Below are positions 1 through 6,001 of a stretch of 13,835 bases of DNA, one piece after another. The position numbers and the translations under genes are program-made. Below the pieces are notes generated by a model. It did no database searches. It was given only the letters and a program-made list of their open reading frames with translations, and had not been told where the DNA came from. The stretch spans positions 1 through 13,835 of the forward strand of contig JAUVGT010000078.1 of the NCBI GenBank assembly GCA_030593645.1, read 5' to 3'. The DNA is from Deltaproteobacteria bacterium. Lineage in GTDB: Bacteria; Desulfobacterota; Desulfobacteria; Desulfobacterales; JAUVGT01. The first letter of the stretch is position 1; each line of letters begins with the position of its first letter.

Positions 1-99
1 AGCTAAAGTGCACTAAAGTTCCATCGCCGCTAAAGCTATGCGGACAGTTCCCGCCGTCGCTAAAGCTATGGCGGACAAGCCGGAGTCGCTATAAGCTCC
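1..99. repeat. Left-end dispersed repeat with tandem subunits
   Basis: Bases 1-51 recur at 13785-13835 with a single mismatch (position 23). Two CTAAAG motifs at 3-8 and 13-18 lie exactly 10 bp apart. They are followed by subunits of about 30 bp sharing CGCTAAAGCTATG-CGGACA (28-45 and 58-76), and a decayed third subunit (86-99). The subunit at 52-74 can fold through CGCC/GGCG arms. No coding potential is evident. It looks like an intergenic repeat family rather than an insertion sequence. Confidence 0.8.
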
Positions 100-130
100 A
101 TCTTTTAAATAAAAATAGACAGGATTCATT

Positions 131-170
131 AACTTTAGGCATTTTAGTCACTTTAGCGCACTTTAGGCAC
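131..170. repeat. Inverted array of CTTTAG motifs
   Basis: Four CTTTAG-like motifs (133-138, 142-147, 151-156, 161-166) are spaced 9-10 bp apart. They are the reverse complement of the CTAAAG motifs at 3-18 and at 13777-13802. The array therefore closes the left repeat block as an inverted arm about 110 bp from the first. Confidence 0.7.
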
Positions 171-201
171 TTGTTAAATCCCCTTAGAGGGGTGATCAAA
201 G

Positions 202-229
202 CCGGGCCCTTTGGACCCGGATTTTTACT
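202..229 (+). terminator. Intrinsic terminator-like hairpin
   Basis: CCGGG/CCCGG arms with inner CC/GG pairs around a CTTT loop (202-220) are followed directly by ATTTTTACTT. A weaker CCCCT-TAG-AGGGG hairpin lies just upstream at 180-192. It probably ends a plus-strand transcript entering from the left of the window, or belongs to the repeat block, because a similar hairpin precedes the right-end repeat. Confidence 0.65.
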
Positions 230-390
230 TTCTGATACCATACACCACTTCCATTTATCGGTCATATCGGTACATGACTTTAGTAAAATGATGTTTTTAC
301 GTGGTTATTGCGACTGATCCCGCAAGCGGCAGAATCAATGCAGTTTATCGCAACTATTATTTTAGTCAATGAGGATTTTCCATGAAAACT
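230..390 (+). other. Orphan translation start cut off by a MITE
   Basis: This stretch has no long open frame. At its end, GAGG (371-374) precedes an ATG (382-384) reading M-K-T and then the TGA that is the first triplet of the element at 391. Removing the element and one AACT copy gives only a seven-codon frame (M-K-T-Y-L-A-N, stop). This is therefore either a fortuitous start, a very short leader, or the relic of a lost gene. Confidence 0.3.
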
Positions 391-580
391 TGACGGTCTC
401 GTAAAAAGTCCAACTTCTGCGTTGTGCTGCATTTCGCAATCATTCAACTCCCCTGTTAAATAAAAAGACAGATTTAACAGGGCGGGTCCGATCAGTACGC
501 TTCATGATTACGAAATTTGCACGCCTTGAATTTGAACTTTTTACGAAACCGTCTAATCCGGACTTTTTACGAGATCATCA
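391..580. mobile_element. Palindromic MITE, copy 1
   Basis: This 190-bp fold-back element has terminal inverted repeats: TGACGGTCTCGTAAAAAGTC at 391 and its inverse ending at 580, with two differences over 21 positions. The flanks AACT (387-390) and AACT (581-584) look like a 4-bp target duplication. The interior is itself an imperfect palindrome: GCATTTCGCAATCATTCAA on the left matches the inverse of the CATGATTACGAAATTTGC stretch on the right. A second end motif, TTTTTACGAAACCGTC (538-553), lies inside the right end. No transposase is encoded, so movement would need an enzyme from elsewhere. Copy 2 lies at 1506-1680. Confidence 0.8.
451..482. repeat. Perfect 11-bp hairpin at the MITE centre
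   Basis: CCCTGTTAAAT (451-461) pairs perfectly with ATTTAACAGGG (472-482) across a 10-base loop. It forms the tip of the palindrome of MITE copy 1. It is absent from copy 2, which explains most of the length difference (190 versus 175 bp). Confidence 0.75.
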
Positions 581-740
581 AACTTATCTTGCCAATTAAT
601 GGTCCAGAAAGTATAATTAAAGAATATTGAGTCCTAATCTCAATATTTAACATATCGGAATCAGATCCCTGAATTCAGAGTGATTAAGGGAATCCGAATC
701 ACTTCTAATATATCAGCCCGGAGACCCGGGGAGAGAAAAA
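581..740 (+). promoter_or_regulatory. Leader of the solute-binding gene
   Basis: AATATTGAG and CTCAATATT (623-647) form a 9-bp stem with a 7-base loop. A looser inverted repeat, GGAATCAGATCCCT against AGGGAATCCGAATC, lies at about 657-702. GGGGAGAG just before 741 is a purine-rich ribosome binding site. No clear promoter boxes could be assigned; the stems may be operators or leader RNA structure. Confidence 0.35.
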
Positions 741-1508
741 ATGAATAAATCATTAAAATTCTTACTCATTATATTGTTTATCTCTGTTCCAGGTTCTCTT
801 GCAGCGGTGGAGCTTAAAATATGCACAGACAATAATTACTGGTATCCATACACCTATATGGAACATGAAAAATCTCTGGGGATGCATGTTGATATGGTAC
901 GGCAGGCATTGAAGAATACCGGGCATAAAGCGATTTTTACGCCATTACCATGGAAACGATGCCTCAAAGAAATGGAAAAGGGGCAATATAATGCCGTGGT
1001 TTCCGCATCATACAAACCGGATCGTGCGGAATACCTGATATATCCTCCTGATGCCCAGGTTGGAAAAGAATCCAAATGGCGTATTATGCAGGTATCATAC
1101 GCGGTTGTAACACATATTAACAATAAATATCAGTTTACCGGTGATTTGAACACGCTGCCGGAACCGGTTCGAGCACCATTTGCTTATTCGATAGCAGAAG
1201 ATATGAGATCAGCGGGTATCAATGTCAAAACAGACTATAACATCATTGAATGTGTCAAAAAACTGTTAAGAAGTCAAAATGGCGTGGTGATCATGCCGCC
1301 GCGTAACGCGGAAATATTAAATAATAAAGGAATCGGCAATTATAAGTTGAATATCCATAAAATACCGATTAAATCGAAATCTTATTTTATCGCATTTTCA
1401 AAGGTGAACCCTCTTTTTAGCCAGGAAGAAATCAGAAAAATATGGAATGAGATATTAAGACTTCGTGAAGATAACGTTTATATGCAAAAGCTTTTTGATA
1501 AATATTGA
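741..1508 (+). CDS. Periplasmic solute-binding protein, family 3 type
   Basis: This 255-residue exported protein has a clear signal peptide (residues 1-21, cleavage likely after S-L-A-A). The mature start, LKICTDNNYWYPYTYME, followed by GMHVDMVRQAL and YNAVVSASYKPDRAEYLIYPP, is the classical lobe-I pattern of family 3 extracellular solute-binding proteins (SBP_bac_3), which bind amino acids or similar small ligands in the periplasm. Length and layout fit one complete two-lobe domain. No ABC permease or ATPase gene is nearby, so it is an orphan; such proteins in deltaproteobacteria may serve as sensors or borrow a transporter. The start is supported by GGGGAGAG 6-13 bases upstream. Its TGA stop is formed by the first triplet of the MITE at 1506, so the original C-terminus may have been slightly different. 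The ligand cannot be predicted. Confidence 0.75.
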   Translation: MNKSLKFLLIILFISVPGSLAAVELKICTDNNYWYPYTYMEHEKSLGMHVDMVRQALKNTGHKAIFTPLPWKRCLKEMEKGQYNAVVSASYKPDRAEYLIYPPDAQVGKESKWRIMQVSYAVVTHINNKYQFTGDLNTLPEPVRAPFAYSIAEDMRSAGINVKTDYNIIECVKKLLRSQNGVVIMPPRNAEILNNKGIGNYKLNIHKIPIKSKSYFIAFSKVNPLFSQEEIRKIWNEILRLREDNVYMQKLFDKY

Positions 1509-1680
1509 CGGTTTTGTAAAAAGTTCAGGTTAGCGCTGATGCTTCACCTCGTGTCCGCGTTGTGCTGGATTTCACAATCATTCAATGACCGGAAAGTACG
1601 CCTCATGATTACAAAATTCGCATGCCTTGAATTTGAACTTTTACGAAACCGTCACATTTGGACTTTTTACCAGACCATCA
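1506..1680. mobile_element. Palindromic MITE, copy 2
   Basis: This 175-bp element is clearly homologous to copy 1. It starts TGACGGTTTTGTAAAAAGTTC and ends with the inverse form, GGACTTTTTACCAGACCATCA without its last base at 1679. Its interior shares GCGTTGTGCTG, CAATCATTCAA, CATGATTAC and GCATGCCTTGAATTTGAAC with copy 1. It lies between convergent genes and provides the stop codon of each: TGA at 1506 for the plus-strand gene and TAA at 1641 for the exosortase. It has no open frame of its own. A clear target duplication is not visible here. Confidence 0.8.
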
Positions 1681-2462
1681 ATTCGATTCAGGATATATCG
1701 TTTAATATATGTGACGATAAACAACAGCATGATGCTTACAGATATAACCATGATAAAGTGTTCAGTAAACCTGGAAAAATTTTTCAGGTAAGCTGTGTTT
1801 AAAAGCGGAACACCCAGCGTAATAGACAGGTACCAGAACAATGGTGCTCTACCCGCAGAGGGCAGAATGGTTTTGATTTTGTTTTTATTCAGGTTCTTTT
1901 TTTTATCTGTTACATTATGCGCGCTCATCACTTTTTGAACTCCCAGGTAAAAAATAAATAAAAAGACGAAGTAAATCACAATACCTTCAATTCGATGAAT
2001 CCTTTCCGGAGTTAACCAGCCCCATGATATGCAATATTTATAAAGATAGATCGCCGCAGTGATCCGGATTGTGTTTACCACGATTGTCAAAAGATATGAA
2101 GATATACCGCATACCGCGAGCCTGATCAGTTTTTTGCGCCGGAGTCCCGGCTGATGCATGGAGGAGAATGCGGACATACAGAAAGCCATAATTAAAAAAT
2201 TGACTCCGGCGCAGGCGGGGGCAATCAAGATTCGATATTCCCTGCTTAAAAAACCGGCATTTTCAGCTCTTACAAAATGAGTATTAGTGACGTATTCTAC
2301 GAGTCCTGCCGTCGGTTTTAATATCCAGACCAGATCATCACTTGTTGCACGGCTGTAGTGCAGCTTCAGGCAAAACGCTATCGCCGCAACAATAATGCAC
2401 AGTAAAACATTATTGAATAGAATCGCTTTATATTTTGTATCGTTTATAGTTGGTGTATTCAT
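1641..2462 (-). CDS. Exosortase, membrane transpeptidase-like sorting enzyme
   Basis: This multi-pass inner-membrane protein (273 residues from the ATG at 2462) has about six or seven hydrophobic segments. The exosortase catalytic triad is in place: Cys84 in IAPACAGVNFLIMAF, Arg133 in VVNTIRITAA and His156 in PERIHRIEG. Exosortases recognise PEP-CTERM-like tails on exported proteins, cleave them and probably transfer the protein to the envelope. The upstream gene encodes just such a substrate. The N-terminal part (ILKPTAGLVEYVT...F) recalls the short XrtK-type class, but that subclass is uncertain. A TTG start at 2507, 4 bases after the preceding stop, would add 15 residues; those come from a CACAGAG-type repeat, so the ATG is preferred. 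The last dozen residues (DGLVKSPNVTVS) are encoded by MITE sequence and are unlikely to be ancestral. Confidence 0.85.
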   Translation of the reverse strand: MNTPTINDTKYKAILFNNVLLCIIVAAIAFCLKLHYSRATSDDLVWILKPTAGLVEYVTNTHFVRAENAGFLSREYRILIAPACAGVNFLIMAFCMSAFSSMHQPGLRRKKLIRLAVCGISSYLLTIVVNTIRITAAIYLYKYCISWGWLTPERIHRIEGIVIYFVFLFIFYLGVQKVMSAHNVTDKKKNLNKNKIKTILPSAGRAPLFWYLSITLGVPLLNTAYLKNFSRFTEHFIMVISVSIMLLFIVTYIKRYILNRIDGLVKSPNVTVS

Positions 2463-2474
2463 GGCCTTGGTTTT

Positions 2475-2501
2475 CTCTGTGTAATCTGTGAGCTCTGTGA
2501 G
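2475..2501. repeat. Short CTCTGTG iterated repeat
   Basis: CTCTGTG (2475-2481), ATCTGTG (2484-2490) and CTCTGTG (2493-2499) form three copies at 9-bp spacing. They lie between the VIT-VWA stop and the exosortase ATG. On the coding strand this reads as CACAGAG iterations, a style of intergenic repeat seen in many environmental genomes. Confidence 0.6.
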
Positions 2502-2511
2502 ACCCAAATAT

Positions 2512-4518
2512 TTATAGTATGACGCTATTCCTTTTTCTCTTTATAACCAGAATCGTTATCATCATCCCGGCAATAATCAGCAGGATAACCATTTCAGGCT
2601 CAGGAACACTGGACGTAGAATTGCCCACAGCCAGGTTTGAAACATGCTTTGGCAGCGGAAGCGGTTGGGTGACATCTTTACTTACCGCCTCCGGATTTCG
2701 AATCACTTCGTGTACGGCAATAAATGAAGTATAACGGGTTAAAAGGTTGTATGTCAGACCAAGATTTGTAATCTCTGCTTTATTATCCGTGTTATGAACC
2801 CTTGTATGATAATCTGAGAGACGGGAAACCCGTGTGCGCGCCCATAAATACCGGAGAGCCTTGTTTGTTTCAAGGGGTCTGATTAATGAGACATCGAATG
2901 TTTTCACATAATCCCCGCTTCCCCCGGATCCTGTCAGCCGGATCGTACCTTCAGGTTTTCCGCGCCATTTTCCGAATACAATGACTGGCCGTTTGGCAAA
3001 CAGGTCAGGAATTCCCGGAGGTTCGATATCGTATGTTTCAAATCCATCATAATCCACCACAATACTGGTCAAGACCGGTGACTCAATATATCTTCGGAAT
3101 CTTTCAGCGGTTTTTCGTGCTTCACCCGGTTTTGTTACCACAAAAGGTTCTCCCTGGCCGGCTTTCGCCAGGCCTTCAATCAGATAACGATTCACACCGC
3201 TTCCAATACCGAAAGAAAAGACATTTGTATTATTCAGGTTTTCACTGATTAGATTGAATACTTTTTTTTCGGCAGAAATATATCCATCGGTTACGATGAT
3301 CATGGTCCTGGAAAAAGATTCATCTTTCGGAAGGTCTAAACCTTTTTTAAGTGCCGAATAAAGCCGTGTACCGCCCCCGCCCTCTTGATTGTCGATCACA
3401 CGGATGGCCCGGTTAATATTTTCTTTTGTGGCCGGTATTGACGCGTCTGCCATCAGGCTTGAACCACCGGCAAAAAGTATGACATTGAATGCATCCGTGG
3501 GCCTGAGACTTCCAATCAAGTTTTGTAACAGTTTTTTTGATGTGTTTAAAGGGAATCCGTTCATCGAGCCTGAGACATCTACGACAAATATATACTCCCT
3601 GGGAGGAATATCAGCGGGTTTTATTCTTTCAGGGGGCTGGGCCATGAGCAGGAAAAAATGTTCATCCTCACCTTCATAGAGCATCAATCCGGATTCGATT
3701 TGTTGTCCAGACAGGCGGTAATTTAATATGAAATCCCGGTTTCCGCCGTATTTTTCAGAATTGGACAATGTCAGTTTCGCGGTTGATTTGTTGTCCCAGA
3801 CAATATCAGTCACATGTGTCCGGCAGGATATGTCCTGTAAAGGGACACCGGTTGATATATTAACCGCCATGTGAAACCGGGTCGGATTCTCATCACCGTT
3901 TTGAAGATACGGATTTTCCACCCATTTTTCACTGCCCGGCGCGCCCTCTTCAGATTGTTCCGAATATCGGGGGCCAACCACGGTGGGATAAACAAATTCA
4001 TAAATACCTTCTGTCGGGACAAGCAGTTCGGTATATTCCAGCTCAATATCAATATGATCGCCGGGCATAATATTGGCGATATTCATACTGAAAACATTGG
4101 GGCGCTGCTGTTTCAAAAGGGACGCGCTTTTACCCTCTTTTTTAGCCTGATCAAATTGCTTTTGCGCTTCCTGCCGTTCATTTATCCGCGCTTTGATGAT
4201 TTCTTCACCGATTTTCATGGTCATTCCATGTACAGCGGCCCGGGTGGATGCCGGGAAGATGTAACTCGCGTTAATCGGATGTGCCCCGTTATTTTTATAC
4301 TTTTGGATAATTTTGACATACGCGATCACACCGCTGATTTCCGTTGTGACATTGGTCTCTTTTAACGGGAATTGATCGCTTGAAGGATCTCCGTTTTCGA
4401 TTAAGAAATATGGAGACAGGGTTTTGTCTTCGTTCATGTCTGCTGAACCCGCAGCCGGGAGCAGCAATACTGCTGTGATAACCAGGAAACATATCTTATT
4501 TTTTAATGAATTACGCAT
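2512..4518 (-). CDS. VIT and VWA domain protein with PEP-CTERM-like sorting tail
   Basis: This 668-residue exported protein has a signal peptide at 1-26 (cleavage after A-G-S-A). Residues of about 40-170 form a VIT domain (vault/inter-alpha-trypsin type; IQKYKNNGAHPINASYIFPA). Residues of about 307-475 form a von Willebrand A domain with a complete metal-ion-dependent adhesion site: D314-x-S316-x-S318, T384 and D411. The region near 588-603 (YNLLTRYTSFIAVHE) is typical of the VIT-VWA family. The C-terminus has the three-part exosortase signal: VPEPE at 638-642, a hydrophobic helix of about 643-659 and the basic KRKRN end. AGGAGG precedes the ATG by about 8 bases. The exosortase gene follows directly on the same strand, so co-transcription and substrate-enzyme pairing are likely. 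The probable role is a surface-anchored adhesion or protein-binding factor; the ligand is unknown. Confidence 0.9.
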   Translation of the reverse strand: MRNSLKNKICFLVITAVLLLPAAGSADMNEDKTLSPYFLIENGDPSSDQFPLKETNVTTEISGVIAYVKIIQKYKNNGAHPINASYIFPASTRAAVHGMTMKIGEEIIKARINERQEAQKQFDQAKKEGKSASLLKQQRPNVFSMNIANIMPGDHIDIELEYTELLVPTEGIYEFVYPTVVGPRYSEQSEEGAPGSEKWVENPYLQNGDENPTRFHMAVNISTGVPLQDISCRTHVTDIVWDNKSTAKLTLSNSEKYGGNRDFILNYRLSGQQIESGLMLYEGEDEHFFLLMAQPPERIKPADIPPREYIFVVDVSGSMNGFPLNTSKKLLQNLIGSLRPTDAFNVILFAGGSSLMADASIPATKENINRAIRVIDNQEGGGGTRLYSALKKGLDLPKDESFSRTMIIVTDGYISAEKKVFNLISENLNNTNVFSFGIGSGVNRYLIEGLAKAGQGEPFVVTKPGEARKTAERFRRYIESPVLTSIVVDYDGFETYDIEPPGIPDLFAKRPVIVFGKWRGKPEGTIRLTGSGGSGDYVKTFDVSLIRPLETNKALRYLWARTRVSRLSDYHTRVHNTDNKAEITNLGLTYNLLTRYTSFIAVHEVIRNPEAVSKDVTQPLPLPKHVSNLAVGNSTSSVPEPEMVILLIIAGMMITILVIKRKRNSVIL

Positions 4519-4943
4519 GGGTCTATCCTCCTCTATTTTGTGCGAACCCTAAGTGGTTCTAATTGTTAATTTCAATTATGGCAGTGAATGATGAAAAAAA
4601 TATGAAAATAAAATGAAGAATTGATGAAAAGTTTGTGGAGGCTTGAAAACGTAGGGCTGTCAAGCTGTGGCACCTGTTGCCAGCAATTCCCGGTGAACGT
4701 TTAATAAATCAGCAAAAGCACGCCGTAACATCATTTCCGTAAAGCTTGTCTTCGACCTGACCCGGTATCCGGAATGACGCCACTTCAAACGTTACGAAAA
4801 AATTCTTTACGTACCTGTCCCCGGTTTTTTCCCTTGCAAATGCCAATAAATTTATGCATATAAGGCGTCTAAACACACTTTTGGGTCTTTATGTACCGGC
4901 ACTAATAACGCCGGTTGAGCTTTTACCATTGGAGGATTAAAAA
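4519..4943. other. Divergent intergenic region
   Basis: This region separates the minus-strand VIT-VWA gene from the plus-strand 54-residue gene and must hold both promoters. GAACC-CTAAGT-GGTTC (4544-4559) is a small inverted repeat in the VIT-VWA leader. On the minus strand, TTGAAA and TAGGGT about 18 bases apart are a weak promoter candidate. From about 4650 to 4840 the sequence is more GC-rich, with short open minus-strand fragments and a GGGGACAGGTACG stretch like those flanking REP or IS200-type relics. No intact gene is visible there. Confidence 0.35.
4895..4915 (+). promoter_or_regulatory. ACCGGC/GCCGGT hairpin before the small gene
   Basis: A 6-bp perfect stem with a 9-base loop (ACTAATAAC) lies about 15 bases upstream of the GGAGG ribosome binding site of the 54-residue gene. 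No T-run follows, so it is more likely an operator or leader hairpin than a terminator. Confidence 0.35.
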
Positions 4944-5108
4944 ATGAAAAACGACCCGGTTATTGAGAGGATAAGGTCTGTACGCCGTATGATTTCTAAA
5001 GAACACGGACACAATACAGAATGGTTGATCAGGCATTATGAAGAAAGTCAAAGAAATACTGATCGAAAAATATTTAAAAGAGAAGTTAAAGAAAACAAGG
5101 TAGTATAG
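4944..5108 (+). CDS. Small conserved-type hypothetical protein, 54 aa
   Basis: The frame starts at an ATG 8 bases after a perfect GGAGG (4931-4935) and ends at TAG 5106-5108. The product begins MKNDPVIERIRSVRRMISKE and continues with HGHNTEWLIRHYEESQR, then a basic tail. It is highly charged, probably all-helical, and has no signal peptide or membrane segment. The D-P-(I/V)-(I/V)-E-x-(I/V)-R-x-(I/V)-R start followed by H-Y-x-E-x-Q resembles a widespread family of short bacterial proteins of unknown function that often sit near toxin-antitoxin genes. No toxin partner is recognisable here. Downstream sequence to 5277 is non-coding as far as can be seen. An orphan antitoxin-like role is only a guess. 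Confidence 0.75.
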   Translation: MKNDPVIERIRSVRRMISKEHGHNTEWLIRHYEESQRNTDRKIFKREVKENKVV

Positions 5109-5277
5109 CCAGAATTATCCAATGCTACATTCAGATGCACATAACTCACATCGTAATCCTTGATCCGAGTATTTGTGTTATCGTAAAGAGATCAGGGAGG
5201 TTGTCATATTCATAGTTTGAATGTGGGTATTCGTCGTACCGTATAGTCAAAAAAATGATAATAAAATTAATGTACCT

Positions 5278-5470
5278 TGATGGTCTCATAAAAAGTTTTC
5301 GAATCGTCATGCCGGAGTGCGGGGAAACGTAAAAAGTCCGAAAATTGTCTTTCGCATTATTCCGGCGCGCCATCTTGGTGAAAGGCAGGCCGGAATCCAG
5401 TAATTTTAAAATGTTTCTGGATTCCGGCATCCGCCGGAGAGACGGAAAAATGGACTTTTTACGAACCGTC
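5278..5470. mobile_element. Degenerate MITE, copy 3
   Basis: This 193-bp stretch starts TGATGGTCTCATAAAAAGTT and ends TGGACTTTTTACGAACCGTC, the same inverted ends as copies 1 and 2. The interior differs. It contains an extra internal end motif, CGTAAAAAGTCCG (about 5328-5340), and a CCGGAATCCAG inverted repeat. It lies between the convergent 54-residue gene and the 162-residue gene. It is probably a related element or a composite formed by nested insertion. Confidence 0.65.
5390..5427. repeat. CCGGAATCCAG inverted repeat inside MITE copy 3
   Basis: CCGGAATCCAG (5390-5400) pairs perfectly with CTGGATTCCGG (5417-5427) over a 16-base AT-rich loop, and GCATCCGCCGG continues the right side. This is the well-known TGGATTCCGG-type dispersed repeat of many proteobacteria, here nested in the larger element. 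Confidence 0.7.
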
Positions 5471-5494
5471 CCTATTGGATAACAACAACTTATA

Positions 5495-5983
5495 TCAACC
5501 GGGTTCTACAACGGTATATGTTATCTTTCCCAGTTCAATTTCTGTTTCATTTTCCATTTCCTGGGTGATCACAACTTCCCAATCCCCTGTTCGGTTGGTT
5601 GGAATGATTTTCCATGATCTGAAACGAAAAGAACCGGTTATTTTCACTTCCTGGATTTTTCGCGGCTTTCCTTTGTTAATATACGAAATGGTGATTAAGC
5701 CTTCATCGCCTGTGGCCATAAAATAATACATCCATAAGAACACTTTTGAGCCTTTTTCAATTTTTGCGCTGTTAAGCTTATCCACGGGATTGTTTTTATT
5801 TTCCCCATCTTTAACGATATCGCTGCAGAATCTTGAATCAACCAGAACCGCGCCCTGATCTTGACCGTAATAGTAGTATTCCAGTACTTTTTTGGCTTCC
5901 GTCGCTGATGGACGATCCTGGGCAAAAATCAAACCCGGTAAGCATAAAATTAACAATAAGCATACAAATATAGTTTTCTTCAT
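5495..5983 (-). CDS. Small secreted protein, DUF2914-like
   Basis: This 162-residue protein has a strong signal peptide (1-21, cleavage after L-I-F-A). The mature region holds VFLWMYYFMATGDEGLITISYI, VKITGSFRFRSWKIIPTN and GDWEVVITQE. That order (aromatic strand, short G loop, R-W-K segment, then G-x-W-x-V) matches my memory of the DUF2914 beta domain. The match is by eye only. AAAGGAGG lies about 8 bases before the ATG. The gene starts only 18 bases after the stop of the preceding secreted protein on the same strand, so the two are very probably co-transcribed and act in the envelope. The function is unknown. Confidence 0.75.
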   Translation of the reverse strand: MKKTIFVCLLLILCLPGLIFAQDRPSATEAKKVLEYYYYGQDQGAVLVDSRFCSDIVKDGENKNNPVDKLNSAKIEKGSKVFLWMYYFMATGDEGLITISYINKGKPRKIQEVKITGSFRFRSWKIIPTNRTGDWEVVITQEMENETEIELGKITYTVVEPG

Positions 5984-6001
5984 CTTGATTGCCTCCTTTG
6001 A

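Noticed and set aside
1..99. Possible CRISPR or integron attachment array
   Set aside because: Subunits are imperfect, lack regular unique spacers, and no cas or integrase gene is present.
1539..1802. Plus-strand open frame across MITE copy 2
   Set aside because: It is antisense to the exosortase and built largely from the element; no ribosome site or domain.
3871..4365. 164-codon plus-strand frame inside the VIT-VWA gene
   Set aside because: It lies fully antisense to a strongly supported gene and shows no family features.
4650..4810. Minus-strand fragment reading RLKWRHSGYRVRSK...LLNVHRELLATGATA
   Set aside because: No start or domain could be recognised; the region overlaps GTCATTCCGG-type repeat sequence, so a gene relic is possible but not supportable.
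5146..5430. Minus-strand 94-codon frame
   Set aside because: It is formed mostly by MITE copy 3 and its hairpin; the sequence is not protein-like.
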